Source: Mixophyes australis (lineage: Eukaryota; Chordata; Amphibia; Anura; Limnodynastidae). From it: a stretch of 64,000 bases of DNA. The notes beneath the pieces are model-generated. The model worked only from the letters and a program-made list of their open reading frames with translations, had not been told where the DNA came from and ran no database searches. Position numbers and translations under genes: made by a program. Location: contig JAVHZZ010000003.1 in NCBI GenBank assembly GCA_036250195.1, forward strand, positions 332,445,875-332,509,874, written 5' to 3'. Below are positions 9,302 to 21,175 of the stretch, one piece after another; position 1 is the stretch's first letter; each line of letters begins with the position of its first letter.

Positions 9302-10078
9302 CTTTAACTTATTCAGTTGTTAGGGATTGACATTCATCCATATACCAGCCATATGTATATATAATTATATCTATATATCCTTATTATTCTGCCCTATGGT
9401 CTGAAGACTTTACAAACTAATGTTGGTGTGACTGGATCACTTACAAGTAACTTATGGTATAAATTTATTTACAGGAAATAGCACAGGGCGCTTATTTATA
9501 TAATTGCCAATGCACTTTTTTTTATATTGTGTATATTTTGATATAGGAAATCTCTATTTCTGAGACCAGGGGAGAAAATTCTTTTTTTCTGTTTTAATCT
9601 TGCTAGAGGAAATGCATTATATCTGATGTATATATCTGATACAATAAGCCTTTGTTTAGAAAGTCTTTTGTATATCTTGGTGTAAGGAAATGCCTTGTTT
9701 GGGGTTTGCAACTTTTCTTGGCGAATTCTTTAGTTTGGAGGAAATTTGTATTCTGCAACTGTTGGAAGAAAGAACCCATGCTAATCTCATGTTGATTAGA
9801 CCTTTTGATGTGAGTGTCCAATACCCCTTAAGAGAATGTAAGGGGTAATTAGACTTGCTGTCAGATGTCCACTGTAAGATGCAGGAAATCACAGCAAGGT
9901 TTTAGGATATCACAGATAAGCCTAAATATTGTTAGCTTTGCATTGCATGTAAATCCATGTTTGGATAAACAAATTGCATCCTGATTCTAAAAATAGCCTG
10001 TGAGGTTGTATCTAAAACTGAATAAAAAAAGAGCCCTTGTAAACCGAAATGTATCATTCTGATGTTCCATCTGATCTG
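9302..10078. other. Unassigned AT-rich sequence
   Basis: Overlapping minus-strand ORFs at 9496-9892 have no recognisable motif and are probably chance frames. Confidence 0.4.
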
Positions 10079-10570
10079 ACCACTGATAACTTTAATCAGT
10101 GGAACTGCCCTTGTCAGGATACTTGAGCGAAATAAACATCACTCTTTGCTTCAAGACCCTGCTTGACAACTTCCTCAATATTGCTGTAATCCTGTGACCT
10201 ACAGATTAGACCCGAAATCGAATCCGTCCTCCGACTGTTTCTGAGGTTTGGACCCAGCTCTCCAGTACCACCGATCTACTGCTACCCAGTGTTGGTCAGT
10301 GTGTTAGACCAGGAGGGATCCATCCACAGCACCCTGATCCATAGTAAGCGGTCAGGGGTACCAGCCCAAGTGTACCAGCACGGGAGTACACTAGCAGTGA
10401 CAGTTACCCAGAAGAAACGTGGTTCTGGACGTCATAAAGGAGTCCAGTGGTGGCAGCAGGCTCCTCTTACTGTGGCAGGAGGGGCGTATTCGGAATAATG
10501 AAAGGGGACGGTGGCAAAGTAAGCCCAGCCGGTTCCCAGCAATAACAGACAGGGTGGCATAGGCGGTTCA
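10079..10570 (+). mobile_element. Possible old retroelement LTR end and leader
   Basis: An AATAAA signal at 10131-10136 is followed by a GC-richer segment with GTGGTGGCAGCAGG at about 10447, a tRNA-primer-site-like motif. The composition differs from the AT-rich flanks. No second LTR or coding region is visible, so this is a guess from layout. Confidence 0.25.
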
Positions 10571-13140
10571 TACGGTCACAGTTGGTCTTTACATTTTATG
10601 ATATTTGCTTTGATTTAATTTATATCTAAAGTAACTTTTCATTATTTTTTGGGATACAATAAATAGAGTTATTATATATAATACTTGCAAAACTGAATTC
10701 TCTGGGTAGGTTTTCAATTCATTGAGGGATTATAAACACTAAACCTTTAGATATTAACTGAAAAATAAGTTCATTTTCACTAACATCTGTACTTGCATAT
10801 TTTGATATATTGCCACCATATTCCCAGCGCTGTTGGGGATTTTTTTTTTTTTTAAAAAAATTCAGCATAACTCCCTGCAGAAGACGGCCTCTGCTCCTTA
10901 TATATTTGGGAAATTATTTGGGATATTGTTTTTTTTCCTTTCGGTGTTACCATCCATTTCAGAGCTGTACTGCACAGTATTTTGATTAAATGCTGCCTAC
11001 ACAATATTTGTATTTGGCTTTGCTTTTATCTCTTATTTTTACAAGAACACAGCATTTGTTATTTATACAAGTCAGAATCTTTGCAAAACATGTTATATGC
11101 ATTTCAAAAGAGTACATACAGTACCAGCAATGCACACATCTCCTCATTATTGATTTACAGCTGTGTATGCTTATTAGACGATCATAGTTCATAAATGCAC
11201 TGCTCGCACAGAGAGTTCATTTAATGGTTAAGAAGTTTCTATAGCCATAATCAGGATGTCTATTTCTTGGGGTGAATACGAGAGATGAAAGATACTGGAT
11301 GTGTTTTTTCAAAACTAATTGTGTGAAAGTGTGATGATGCATGGCGTTTAGAAAATGTGAGCACAACGTGTTACTGAGTCTGTATTAGTCTCATTTGCAT
11401 AACTGATTAACAGTCCATTTTTAGTCAGAGATGTTCATTTGAATATCAAAGAGCAGTCACAAAGCACACATATATGCAAGATATGGTAATAGTTCAATAC
11501 TGCCATAAAACTTGACTAATACAATCAACTCTGAAAAATAACAATTTTGTCAATATCACCCCCCTTATGAAAAAGTACCATGGAAACAGCCAAATTACTA
11601 CTGAACTTCATCATTAACCCTGTGCCTTTCACAAACGAAAAAGTACCAAATTACAATGGACATTTAGGACATTTTACTAGAAATTAAATCAGAATGTTTT
11701 CCCCATTTCCCCAATATTTCCCTTCACAGCAATGCAGACTGGAGAGCTGTATCGGAGTAGAAATATACAGGTGTGCTATGGTCCCTCTGTCACACAAGAT
11801 GGCAGCCATATTGTGGACTCAACCAATATTCAGTAGAAAACTATTTATTCATTCACTATTTATTCATTCACTGGGAACCAGCGACATCCCCAAGACATTT
11901 TACAACCAGTAAACATAAGGCACTAGTTCCTAGTGCTTTTAAAGGCTGCATACAATAATTGGTGGTTCGAACCACAATATAGCTGCCACCACTCTGTGCA
12001 AGTGACAGCTGTTTTTAGAAAGCAAGTAAACAAACAACTTGACATAAATTAAAGCCCGAAGGTTGAAGCTTTAAATAACTGAGGTCTAAATTTCCGTATC
12101 TAATGTAGCTTTCTGCACAGAAACACAGCAGCATGACCAACGCTGTCAAAGAGAATTTGAAGGGAGCGTTTCAGTCATAGGGTTCAAATTATGGGATGGA
12201 TCTTTAATTGTTATAGATGGTAGAAAAAGTACTCCAGAGACACCATTCTGCTGAGGTAGAGCATTTAGGCATATTTCATGAGATACTGAATGCTGTTATG
12301 TTTTGTTCACTGAATTAGATTATAACATATTTTTATGCATTTTAAATACATGTTCTTAATATTAACTTATAAGGGCCAGAGAATAATAATATTTTGTAAA
12401 AATTACACGTAGGAATTACACGCAGAAAAGAATATTCATGAGAGTCTACTTGGTACTTTGTTCCTTAGTCATATAATATTTTATTCTGAGTGAATAGTCA
12501 ATATAATTTACATTGGTTCAGTCCACAAAATGTCCACCTTCTGTGTGTAGACGACAGGTCTGTTAACGAAGAGGCCATTCTGTGCAAAGGACAAGGACGA
12601 GACTGATCTTACAGCTTAATAAATAGTTTTTTGATGACTTAAAGACATCAGTGTATTATATGATGGAATGGTCTTTCTTTATAAGAACACAATATGTCAG
12701 GCCGCAACTTTGTCCTCTCAGTAATCCAACTCAGCAGGTGGTACATCAGTAACATAATTATACAATATACATCTTTTACCTGTATAGAACAGTTAGAGAA
12801 TCCAAAGCACAACGTTACAGTACTGAATTTGGCCTAGGTTGCCTTCCGCAGCTAGACATGTATATGAAATGTTTTCCTACAGAGGCATTTGTCTGGTTCA
12901 ATGTTTCTCGCTCACTATTTGATGGCAGAATTAATCTGGGCTCCATGAATAAATGTATAACATGTCCTTCATTTGAATGCATTAATTGAATTAATTAAGG
13001 TTAATGAAGTAGAAAAAAAAACACACCAGACAAATAACTACTGGTGAAATTAGTCTATACAAAAATACATAATTACTTAGATTATAATCTAATAACTATT
13101 AGACTAATAATTATTAGACGACGGTCTAATGCTCATCTTA
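10571..13140. other. Unassigned AT-rich sequence
   Basis: I see no gene, exon pair or complete element. There is a small 15-bp tandem duplication (TATTTATTCATTCAC) at 11843-11872. Confidence 0.5.
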
Positions 13141-13206
13141 AATCTTTAATCTGTGCTATATATATATATATTTTTTTTACACATATATATATACATACAC
13201 ACACAT
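13141..13206. repeat. (TA)n / T-run / (CA)n microsatellite
   Basis: The tract runs ATATATATATAT, then eight T, then ACATATATATATA, and ends in ACACACACA. Confidence 0.85.
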
Positions 13207-14479
13207 AACCATGACAAATCCCTCCATAGACCCTACCCTAACTCTCTGCACTATGCCTATTTTATATAGTGAATCCTCAGCTCCTCATACTGGTTTCTTG
13301 ACACCATGACTTGGTAATGTATGCACATCCTGGGATTATCTGTATATTGGAAGGAAATCTGCACGAACCTGTCTTATTTTCATATTTAAAATGACTTATT
13401 AATGAATTTAGGAAATACAACCAATTTTGTGAAAAACATCAGACTTACAGGTGTAAATTTCAGTGATTTTATAGAACTGTCCCAATTCCCCATGTTGACA
13501 ATAACATCTACATAGTATTACTACTCTGGAAACGGTCAGTCCAAAATTTCCCACAATGCCCCCTTATTTTCTGCATGGACATTATATGCGCCTAAGGCAG
13601 CCACGACTAGATGGGATGCAAGCTTAGTGCCTCTGCATTATACTTTGCATATGAGCTGCAGTATTTGGACAGTTACTGTGCTTCATTCCCTTTCTCCTGC
13701 TGTTCTTCAATTTATTGACTTCTGCCCTAGTTTTGGCTGCTGTTCGTGTCAGCCTTTAACCCTGTCCCGCTAGTTATTCTTGCACCTAGCCTGCATTTCA
13801 CTTTGCCAGTTTGCTTGTCTTTGCCCCATCACCCTAACTCCATCATATGCAGCAAGACCTGGGGCCATACGAGTACTGGAGGAATCCTCCCAAAGCAAAA
13901 GTCAGCTAGTGTAGGCCTTAAATACGCTGGTCATTAATTCCTAGCTCTCCATTAAAATTTTTCGGTGTCAGCCATATTTCCTCCAGTAAAAGAAACCTCC
14001 GGTTTTCCCTACTGCCGTCAGTATGTTTCTGTTGTCAGTTCCTATATTTCTGCCAGTTTCTTGCTGCCTCTCTGGTTCAGACCTCTGGCTTTGTCTGAAT
14101 ACCCTATTTGGTTCTGATTCATGGCTTTGATTACCCCTTCTGGTGCACGGATCTATGGCTGGTCTGAGCCTCCCCACGGTTTAACCCTTTACATACTCTG
14201 TCTGTCATGTCTTTCCTTCCTTTTGTCCCTGCAGACCACTCTGCCACTTACCTTTACCGCCTTGAATCTCCCATTATACCCTCTGTCCATTCCCTATGTG
14301 TTTCTATTACTGGATTCCAAGCCCTCTTCTAACATGGAACAGTGTATAGTGACAGGGTATTGGACTGAAGCAAAGTATATAATCACACAAAGTATAAAAG
14401 CAAATCACAAGTTTGATCATCAAAGCATATGTAACATTCAGATTGGAGAGACAGGACAAGTAGGCTTCATAGTTGAGAG
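13207..14479. other. Unassigned; pyrimidine-rich segment at 13680-14340
   Basis: The plus strand from 13680 to 14340 is strongly C/T-rich, with recurrent CTCTGG, CTGCC and CCTCTG motifs such as occur in old LTR or LINE leader sequences. The frame at 14121-14525 has no recognised domain. Confidence 0.35.
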
Positions 14480-14625
14480 CAATGGCGAATCTTCCATTGG
14501 TGCAGAAGGTGGCCCATGGAGATAATGGGGCCCGCTGCACCAGGAAACTAGCAAACTGTGGGCCCCACTTCCCTCCTCTCCACACCGGGGCCCACGGCTC
14601 GCTAGTTACGCCTCTGATTGAGAGG
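14480..14625. repeat. DNA-element fragment ending GGGCCCACGGCTCGCTAGTTACGCC
   Basis: The right part holds the terminus CGGGGCCCACGGCTCGCTAG, and the left part has GGGGCCCGCTGCACC with an imperfect inverted relation to it. I recognise this terminus as a common frog and fish repeat end but cannot name the family. Confidence 0.45.
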
Positions 14626-14639
14626 GTTCATAATATTAA

Positions 14640-14720
14640 CAATATTTAATTATATAATGCCAGCATACTCAGTAGCACTTTACAATTGGAAACAGCAAAA
14701 ATAAAAAGTTGTTGCTCATT
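14640..14720. repeat. Repeat fragment (AGCACTTTACAATTGG)
   Basis: It shares the 'cactttacaa' core with the repeats at 8172 and 43826. It is too short to classify. Confidence 0.35.
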
Positions 14721-14800
14721 ACATTTATCAGTCACTTGTACTATAACCCAGAAAACTTTTAAAACACATCTTGGAATATCAAATACAATCTCTTACTGAC

Positions 14801-14839
14801 CTGAATCTGAGTCAGGATCTTTCATCTCTTGTGTGCATT
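14801..14839 (-). CDS. macrod2: macrod2 tail exon (39 nt), acidic/Ser-rich
   Basis: On the minus strand the exon is preceded by TGTGTTTTTAACAG and followed by the donor GTCAGTAAGAG. Taken in the phase left by the upstream exons, it has 2 bases, 12 codons (CTQEMKDPDSDS) and 1 base, giving phase 1 at both ends. With the previous exon's last G the first codon is GAA (Glu). The acidic composition fits the disordered C-terminal tail of MACROD2, which has little conservation. The exon and its flanks resemble 17785-17820, including the GTCAGTAA donor. I found no further exon downstream (below 14801), so the gene continues elsewhere. Confidence 0.76.
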
Positions 14840-16376
14840 CTGTTAAAAACACATAAAAGTGTTAGCAAAGCCGTCAACAGATCTGCTATTGCCTTCATTT
14901 ATTTATCTGAACTTCAAATATCTGCTCATTTTGTTATTTAATGACAGTTTAAAAAATGTATTTGTCATTGCAGTGATTGTCATTGCATTAACTGTGTCCA
15001 ATAAGAGTTTAGAAACAAATGAACAAATAATGTGCATTATCATATTTTCCAAAACATTTTTACATAAAGCTCTATATCCCAATTCCCGACTGACACCCAG
15101 GTGACAAAAAGGAGATTTTCCTAGGAAAGTCCAATATCTTCCCACTAAAAGCCCTTAACTTAAAATTCTAATTTGTCTATATTCCTGATGCACCTATATT
15201 AGTATGTAATACTGATATGCCTAGAGGCCTGTAGACATCACTTTCTGAACCAATGTGCCATTCCCTCAGTATCACCATGGCTGCAGGACTGCAGGTATGT
15301 CATAAGAGACAGATACGCAGTAAATTAGACCAAGTAAGTAATGTACCAGCTGTCAGAGAAATTCCTTTTTATACTGTTTTAATTATGTATTACAACACAA
15401 TGTACTTTGGTATTAAAACTGATATTAGTTGCATACAACAGTGACAAGGGCAGGGTGAAATTCACTTCCAGATACTTTGCTAAATGTATTTATACTACAT
15501 GCCAATAGATTCATGGCTATGTAAAATAAGGGATAGGTTTTCATCAGTAATGGCAGCTGTTCAATGTTGGACTAAATATTATTTTATCAATGCCAATGAC
15601 ATTAAATTAAAGTGAAGGCAGCCAATCTAGTATTGTTTTTTAAAATATTTTTTAAGGAAAAATCTATTGGGCACAGATGTTTTTTTGATGAAACTAATAG
15701 TTTAATATGTTGTATGGGGCACTTGTCACCAAGATGCGTGGTTTATCATTATCGTGATGGGAAAAATTAGATATACTGGAAGGAAGCGTGCCAATGTGGC
15801 TGAGCGTGTCTAAAATGGATTTGTATTGAAAGAGAGATTTAGAGAAAGACGTTATGACATTGCCTAAGCTGATGATGAATGTTCTGAGGATTGATGGATG
15901 AAAATACATTACAGTTTTTGATTTTAGACAAGATAATAAGAAAATCAAACAGATTCTCCAGGAGAAGTGGCATATTCTAAAATGTGACCATAAACTGGCA
16001 GCTGCCTAACCTGAACATCCTAAAGTTATCTTTTGGAAAGTCTCTAGTCTTAAAGACAAACCTATTACGTGCCCAGATAGAAACCACTTCATTACAGATG
16101 GGAAAATGCTAAAGATAAACACCCCTACAAAAAATTTTTGGGGATACAGATTTCTAAAATTGCTAAACTGCCTTTGGTACAGTATATGTTTCTGTTAGAG
16201 TCCTATAAGGGAGAATGTATGTAAAAGTACACATTGTGATGAAATTTTCAGCATATGCAGTTTAACACAGTAACAAAACAATTAAGTAAACCACAGTAGA
16301 AGTAATTTAAAATGAGCAACTGTAACTGATTTTCACCAAAGCAGGTTTGCATAGCAAGACGGCAAGATTTGTGTTG

Positions 16377-16578
16377 GAGTAGCACAGTGGCTAAGTGGTT
16401 AGCACTTCTGCCTCACAGCGCTGGGGTCATGAATTCAATTCCTGACCATGCCCTTATCTGTGTGGAGTTAGTATGTTCTCCCTGTGTTTGCATGGGTTTC
16501 CTCCGGGTGCTCCGGTTTCCTCCCACACTCCAAAAACATACTAGTAGGTTAATTGGCTGCTATCAAAATTGACCTCTG

Positions 16579-16623
<45 letters not shown>

Positions 16624-16757
16624 CTGTGTGTGTGTGAATGTTAGGGAATTTAGACTGTAAGCTCCAATGGGGCAGGGACTGATGTGAGTGAGTTCCCTGT
16701 ACAGCTCTGCGGAATCAGTGGCGCTATATAAATAAATGGTGATGATGATGATGATGA
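16377..16757 (+). mobile_element. tRNA-derived SINE, full-length copy
   Basis: The left end resembles a tRNA gene: an A-box-like TGGCTAAGTGGTTAGCAC and a B-box-like AATTCAATTCC lie about 35 bases apart. Next come a conserved body (GTGTGGAGTT, TTTCCTCCGGGTGCTCCGG), a (CT)n(GT)n tract at 16575-16640, a tail GACTGTAAGCTCCAATGGGG and a 3' end CTATATAAATAAATG(GAT)n. The same layout occurs at 30389 and, inverted, at 56832. Confidence 0.82.
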
Positions 16758-17064
16758 GTAGAATATTGCACAGAGCAGTTGGGTGGTGTGGGTTGTTCCT
16801 TGTACAAAGTAGATACTGATGCACCTTGGTGTGCGGAGCAGTGTTAAAACAAGATTTCATTTTGTGAAGCAAGAATATTGAACTTAAACCAAGGACTGTG
16901 TGTGGGGGGGTATCCCCCGATAGGTGGAGAAACACATGATAATTTTTACTCTGAATAAGCACTTGAATTTTGCAACAGATCACTCTCATAATTAATTTAG
17001 CCATAAGTGAGGCTAAACTGAGCAGTAAATACAGTGTAAATTCCCCCAACGCACTGCAGTAAAG

Positions 17065-17175
17065 ATGCAGAAACCTCAGATACACACATTTGCAAATGTA
17101 TAATAAGCCACCCGCCCTGTCAAGGTGCTTCTGCTAATTACACATTTGCAAATGTGTGTAACTGAGATTTCAGCA
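17065..17175. repeat. Imperfect palindrome with ~36-bp arms
   Basis: The left arm TGCAGAAACCTCAGATACAC and following ACATTTGCAAATGTA (17068-17100) is matched inverted at 17139-17175 (TACACATTTGCAAATGTG ... GAGATTTCAGCA). The right arm with its downstream flank is repeated directly at 17532-17590. Confidence 0.7.
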
Positions 17176-17531
17176 TTTTACGTACAAGTAGAATATCAGC
17201 TCTTTTACTGGTTCACAGCAGTGGGATGTGGGACTTTAATCTGTATTTGTGCCTGTCTAGATAACTCACTCTTTCAAGAACCTGCTGTGAACCTAAAAAT
17301 TGGTTGAGCAACTTCCATTTCTGTATTGTTGTTTGAGAGACATGTTTAGTATCAGTAGCTGATGGGGAGTGCTGGTGCTCTATTGCCATATGGAGGTTCC
17401 TGGGGTACCTCTTGGTAAGTTAGCTCTCAATTTAAAAACACATGAATGTATGACCCAATATAGGGACTTTCATTGTTTAGAGTTAGGACCACCCTACTAG
17501 CAGAAGTGACTTGATGGTGTGGGTAGCTTAT

Positions 17532-17590
17532 CATACATTTGCAAATGTGTGTAACTGAGATTTCTGGATTTTACATACAAGTAGAATAGC
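17532..17590. repeat. Direct copy of the 17139-17200 sequence
   Basis: ACATTTGCAAATGTGTGTAA, then CTGAGATTTC and TTTTACxTACAAGTAGAATA, are shared with 17141-17195, about 392 bases upstream. Confidence 0.75.
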
Positions 17591-17784
17591 TGCCCTTGGG
17601 AGCAGATGGTCTCTTTGGCAGTCACATAACTTGTACCTATGGTAATTGCACAAGAGAGAACAAAATATATTTAAAATTAAATGTCAGCACACACACAATA
17701 CAAATATAGTTTACTTACATGTAATAATATTTTTATAAACAGCTTCTAACCAGAGAACCCATCTCAGTACACACTTTTACTGAC

Positions 17785-17820
17785 CTGAGCTGAGCTCTTT
17801 TATATCTTCTGTATCTTCTG
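17785..17820 (-). CDS. macrod2: macrod2 tail exon (33 or 36 nt) with tandem acceptor
   Basis: On the minus strand the sequence before the exon is GTGTGTTTTTAGCAGAAG. Splicing after TAG gives a 36-nt exon (17785-17820); splicing after CAG gives 33 nt (17785-17817). Both keep phase 1 at each end and differ by one codon. The donor is GTCAGTAAAAG. The reading frame is (A)EDTEDIKELSS, strongly acidic, as expected for the MACROD2 tail. It sits 673 bp (or 670) after the exon at 18491-18529 in transcript order. Confidence 0.76.
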
Positions 17821-18490
17821 CTAAAAACACACAAATGGGTTAGTAATGAATGTCATCTACTGCCAAAAAGCTCAAATACACAATATTACAGTGTCTTTGT
17901 TATTAGCATTTTCCAAGTTTTGAATATCTACTGTGCAGTCAAAATGTAAAGAAAAAATCTGATTGGCATGTACAGTATATTGATATAACAAAACATCCAA
18001 TACGATACCAAAAATATATTAATAATATCTATATTACACTAGAGATGAACAAAGATTTTGTGTGATCTAAATTTCCCAGTGGACTAGCCAGTTTGCAGGG
18101 GTGCAAAGTTGTTGCAATATAATCTTTCAGGTTAATTTTTGGTTTGTCAATCTGCGCTGTATTTGTAGATTTTACGCATTTCGTGGAATTTATAGTTATA
18201 AATAGAGCTGGGATGTTGACGACAGTTCAAGTAAAGAGAAAGTGGTGGGTGGAATTAGACGAGGAACTTTTAAGATGAAATCCTGCATGTCGAGTCTATA
18301 TATGACACATAAGCACATGCCATTACAGCACTACATACATTACTATAAGGAAGCATCACAACTGTCACTATAATAGCACAGGCACCAAGTCATTCTCTCC
18401 TCAAAGGAAAGACAGTCCTTACAGTGGTCAGATTTCTTATACACGGCGTATACTACAAAAGAACCCAACTGGATGCAAACTCTTTCTCAC

Positions 18491-18529
18491 CTGGATCTTG
18501 AACAGGTTCGTTGATGTCTTCTACGGCTG
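18491..18529 (-). CDS. macrod2: macrod2 tail exon (39 or 36 nt) with tandem acceptor
   Basis: The minus strand reads TAGTTCTAACAG before the exon and GTGAGAAAG after it. The bases CAGCAG at the start make a second NAGNAG acceptor, giving 39 or 36 nt. With the A left by the upstream exon it reads T(A)VEDINEPVQDP, phase 1 in and out. The AVED motif also occurs in the mammalian MACROD2 tail, as I recall it. The acidic character and phase match the neighbouring tail exons. Confidence 0.78.
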
Positions 18530-19400
18530 CTGTTAGAACTACATAAACAATAAAAGTTAGAATTAGCATTTAATATAAAATGCTAAATGATTAATACAAG
18601 ACAGGAATGTACTAATTAATAAATTAATTAAGGTTGGTGTGCATCTAAGAACATCTAAGAGCAGTCCAAGCTAATAACTGAATAACATGCATTTAAATTG
18701 TCTGTCTGGTTAATACACATCTATTTGTTTGGTGGTTTCAAGTGAAGACACCAAAAGAAAAAAAAAGGTGCATATTTTATATAATACACATCGGGAAAGT
18801 ATTTAATTGAATGACAAGGATAACACATGTTACTGAATATAGAAATCACACAATTTCTCCACACTCTCATAAGGTTAACCACAAATGAGTCTAAATCAAG
18901 CAGTAGTTTAGGAGAAAACCCAAGAATCAAATGCACTGTTAACAAAAGAGAGGTTGTAAGGTAGTGGGGCAGGGAGGGGGGGGGGCACTTCTGCACAGAG
19001 CACTTCTTCAGGTGAGAGAGCAGGCGTGTACTTTAATGTGCGCTAGATGGACCATCCTGGTACACTAGGGATGGAGCTTCATGAATTTGTGAATGTGGCC
19101 CAACATGTTTTACGTTGTCCAATACACTCCCCCCGTCGAGAGACAGGAGAGTAAGTTGGACTTTATTTTCCAGAATTGCAGATGTTTGGCAAACAAAGGG
19201 AAAGGAGTGATGATTTCAAACCTGTTCAGCAAAATATTCGCCTCTTTCAACATTTTCCTGTGGAATTTTTCACATTGTGCTGCTGGAATTTGACCAGTGT
19301 TCATTTCTCAACCACACTGCACCGCAGAATAAAGCGACCATCATTATCCCAGTTCTATTCATAGACTATATATTTAACAGGATGCAAATTTACAAATACA

Positions 19401-19630
19401 GGGGCAGATTTATCAAAGGACGAAAAGCCTTATTGCCATAGGCTAATTGTTTGCTCACCCTATATATCAAAGATAACACCATCATCGCCGGTGAGAACGC
19501 CTTTAACGGCTTTCACAGGCAAAGGTTTTCTCATGCCCTTGTAAGGAGAAGAATATTTAACATAAACATTGCGGTGGTATTTATACCACAATACCCGTTA
19601 TTTTATTGCCATCTCAGAATGGCGACCACA
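19401..19630. repeat. Fragment of a frog DNA element (GGGGCAGATTTATCAAAGG end)
   Basis: It begins with GGGGCAGATTTATCAAAGG, a terminus of small frog DNA transposons. The interior has an alternating CGCCGGTGAGAACGCC segment. The other end was not located. Confidence 0.4.
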
Positions 19631-19636
19631 GATTAA

Positions 19637-20099
19637 GGGGTCTATTTATTAAGGTGTGATGAGCCAAAAATCTGGAGAAAAAAAGCTGTTCCCAGAGAAC
19701 GTCCATCACAGCTGTTCTTTTGATTCATCAAGGGGTTAAAGCAGTAGAAGGCTGCTACCAGCAAAGGTGTTTTAGCTAGTTTAGGAGAAGGATTTTGCCA
19801 GAGCTCATGAGCCCTGCTATGGTAAATACCAATGGCAGTACATTTTCTATCATTAGCCACTAGGCTTTATTTAAATAAAGGTATACAGGTTTTTAAATTG
19901 TTTTTAATTTATTTTAATAATACAATAATAATTTTATTAAACTTATTTATTTATTTTTAATTAAGTTTAACTGAAAGTCCAAAGCTCATCTGCAAAGACT
20001 GGCCCAGCCATACGGTAAGTTAAGCGAAGTGGAAATGAAAAAAATCAGTCTTATTGTGGCGATCGGGGTCCTGATGATAAATAGACCCCACAAATTTGC
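19637..20099. mobile_element. MITE with GGGGTCTATTTATTA termini
   Basis: The left end GGGGTCTATTTATTA is matched inverted by TGATAAATAGACCCC at the right end. The interior is AT-rich, with GATCxxxxGTC segments, and no coding frame is recognised. The target duplication is not clear. Confidence 0.65.
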
Positions 20100-21158
20100 A
20101 CCCCTGTGAAACATCCTGTTTTTCGTGAAACTTGATTTGCACAAAATGTTGCAGTGATCTGTAATGTTGACCAATTATACAAGAATCACTTTCTGTATGA
20201 AATAAATGTATAAATGACAGGCTCTAATGACACAACTAGTCCATTATAATCCTATTTAGCACAGACTCGTATTGAGCAAGAATGTGGCTGTTTCATTCGT
20301 TCTTGGGGCTTATAATGACGATGAAGCTCATTGCTAACATTGAAGCAGATCCAAGACTCCTGATGGATACAGCTCACAAACATTCTAAATACACATTTGT
20401 AAAAAAATAAATAAAGCATATCTATCTTACAGTGATCATGATATGCCCACATTATGTGGATTGTTTTTATTTAATATATAGTGTCTGAGCTCTACAAATG
20501 TCCACGAAAGGGAAATTTATAGACTTGTAAATGTCACAATTTGTTGATGTAAGTGTATTTCTCAGCGGCTCAGATGTCGCTTTGCCAGCGCTACCGTAGA
20601 TTTCTCATGCTGGGTGCAGCTGGGCTACACAGCACTTTTCACCACAATAAAACAGCCCCTACTAGGAGGGAGTAAGGAGGGAAGATGGGGCAGAACTATA
20701 ATCTTTTTATGGCCCTGAAAAAGATTTGCTAAAAGGCAATGAATGGACAATTAGCCACCGGCAGCCCTGTAGTGGCAACACCTGGTTATACTAACACACA
20801 GGTCCTAGGACCCTGTAATACATTTTCCAATTACCAATTACATGTGTTTTTTACAGTTTAGTTTTATTATAGCAAGAAACAGCTGCATGCTTTAACTATA
20901 AAAGTAACAACCACATATAAAACAAAACATAGACAAGATTTGCCTATTATTTATTTTCCACAAATTTGAGATATCCATAAGACGTGGGGGAGAGGGGGGT
21001 TTACATGCCAAAAGGAACATACTGGCAAGTAGTGAAATGACATAAATTCTCTTTCCTTCTACGTTCTGCTGTTAATTCATATTTCTCCCTTCTGCACTTT
21101 CCAGATTGAAACGATTTATCAAGCGGTTGCTGCACATAAAACAGCCGGGAGGGTGAGA

Positions 21159-21175
21159 GGGGGGGGGGGGGGGGG
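21159..21175 (+). repeat. 17-base poly-G run
   Basis: Seventeen consecutive G follow GAGGGTGAGA. On macrod2 RNA (minus strand) this would be a C run. Confidence 0.9.

Larger units (their letters stand above)
14840..17784 (-). other. macrod2: macrod2 intron (2,945 bp)
   Basis: The intron runs from the donor of exon 17785-17820 to the acceptor of exon 14801-14839. It contains one SINE (16377-16757) and two palindromic repeats near 17.1 and 17.5 kb. The frames at 15694-15948 and 16549-17085 are not recognised as coding; the latter mostly reads the SINE. Confidence 0.65.
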
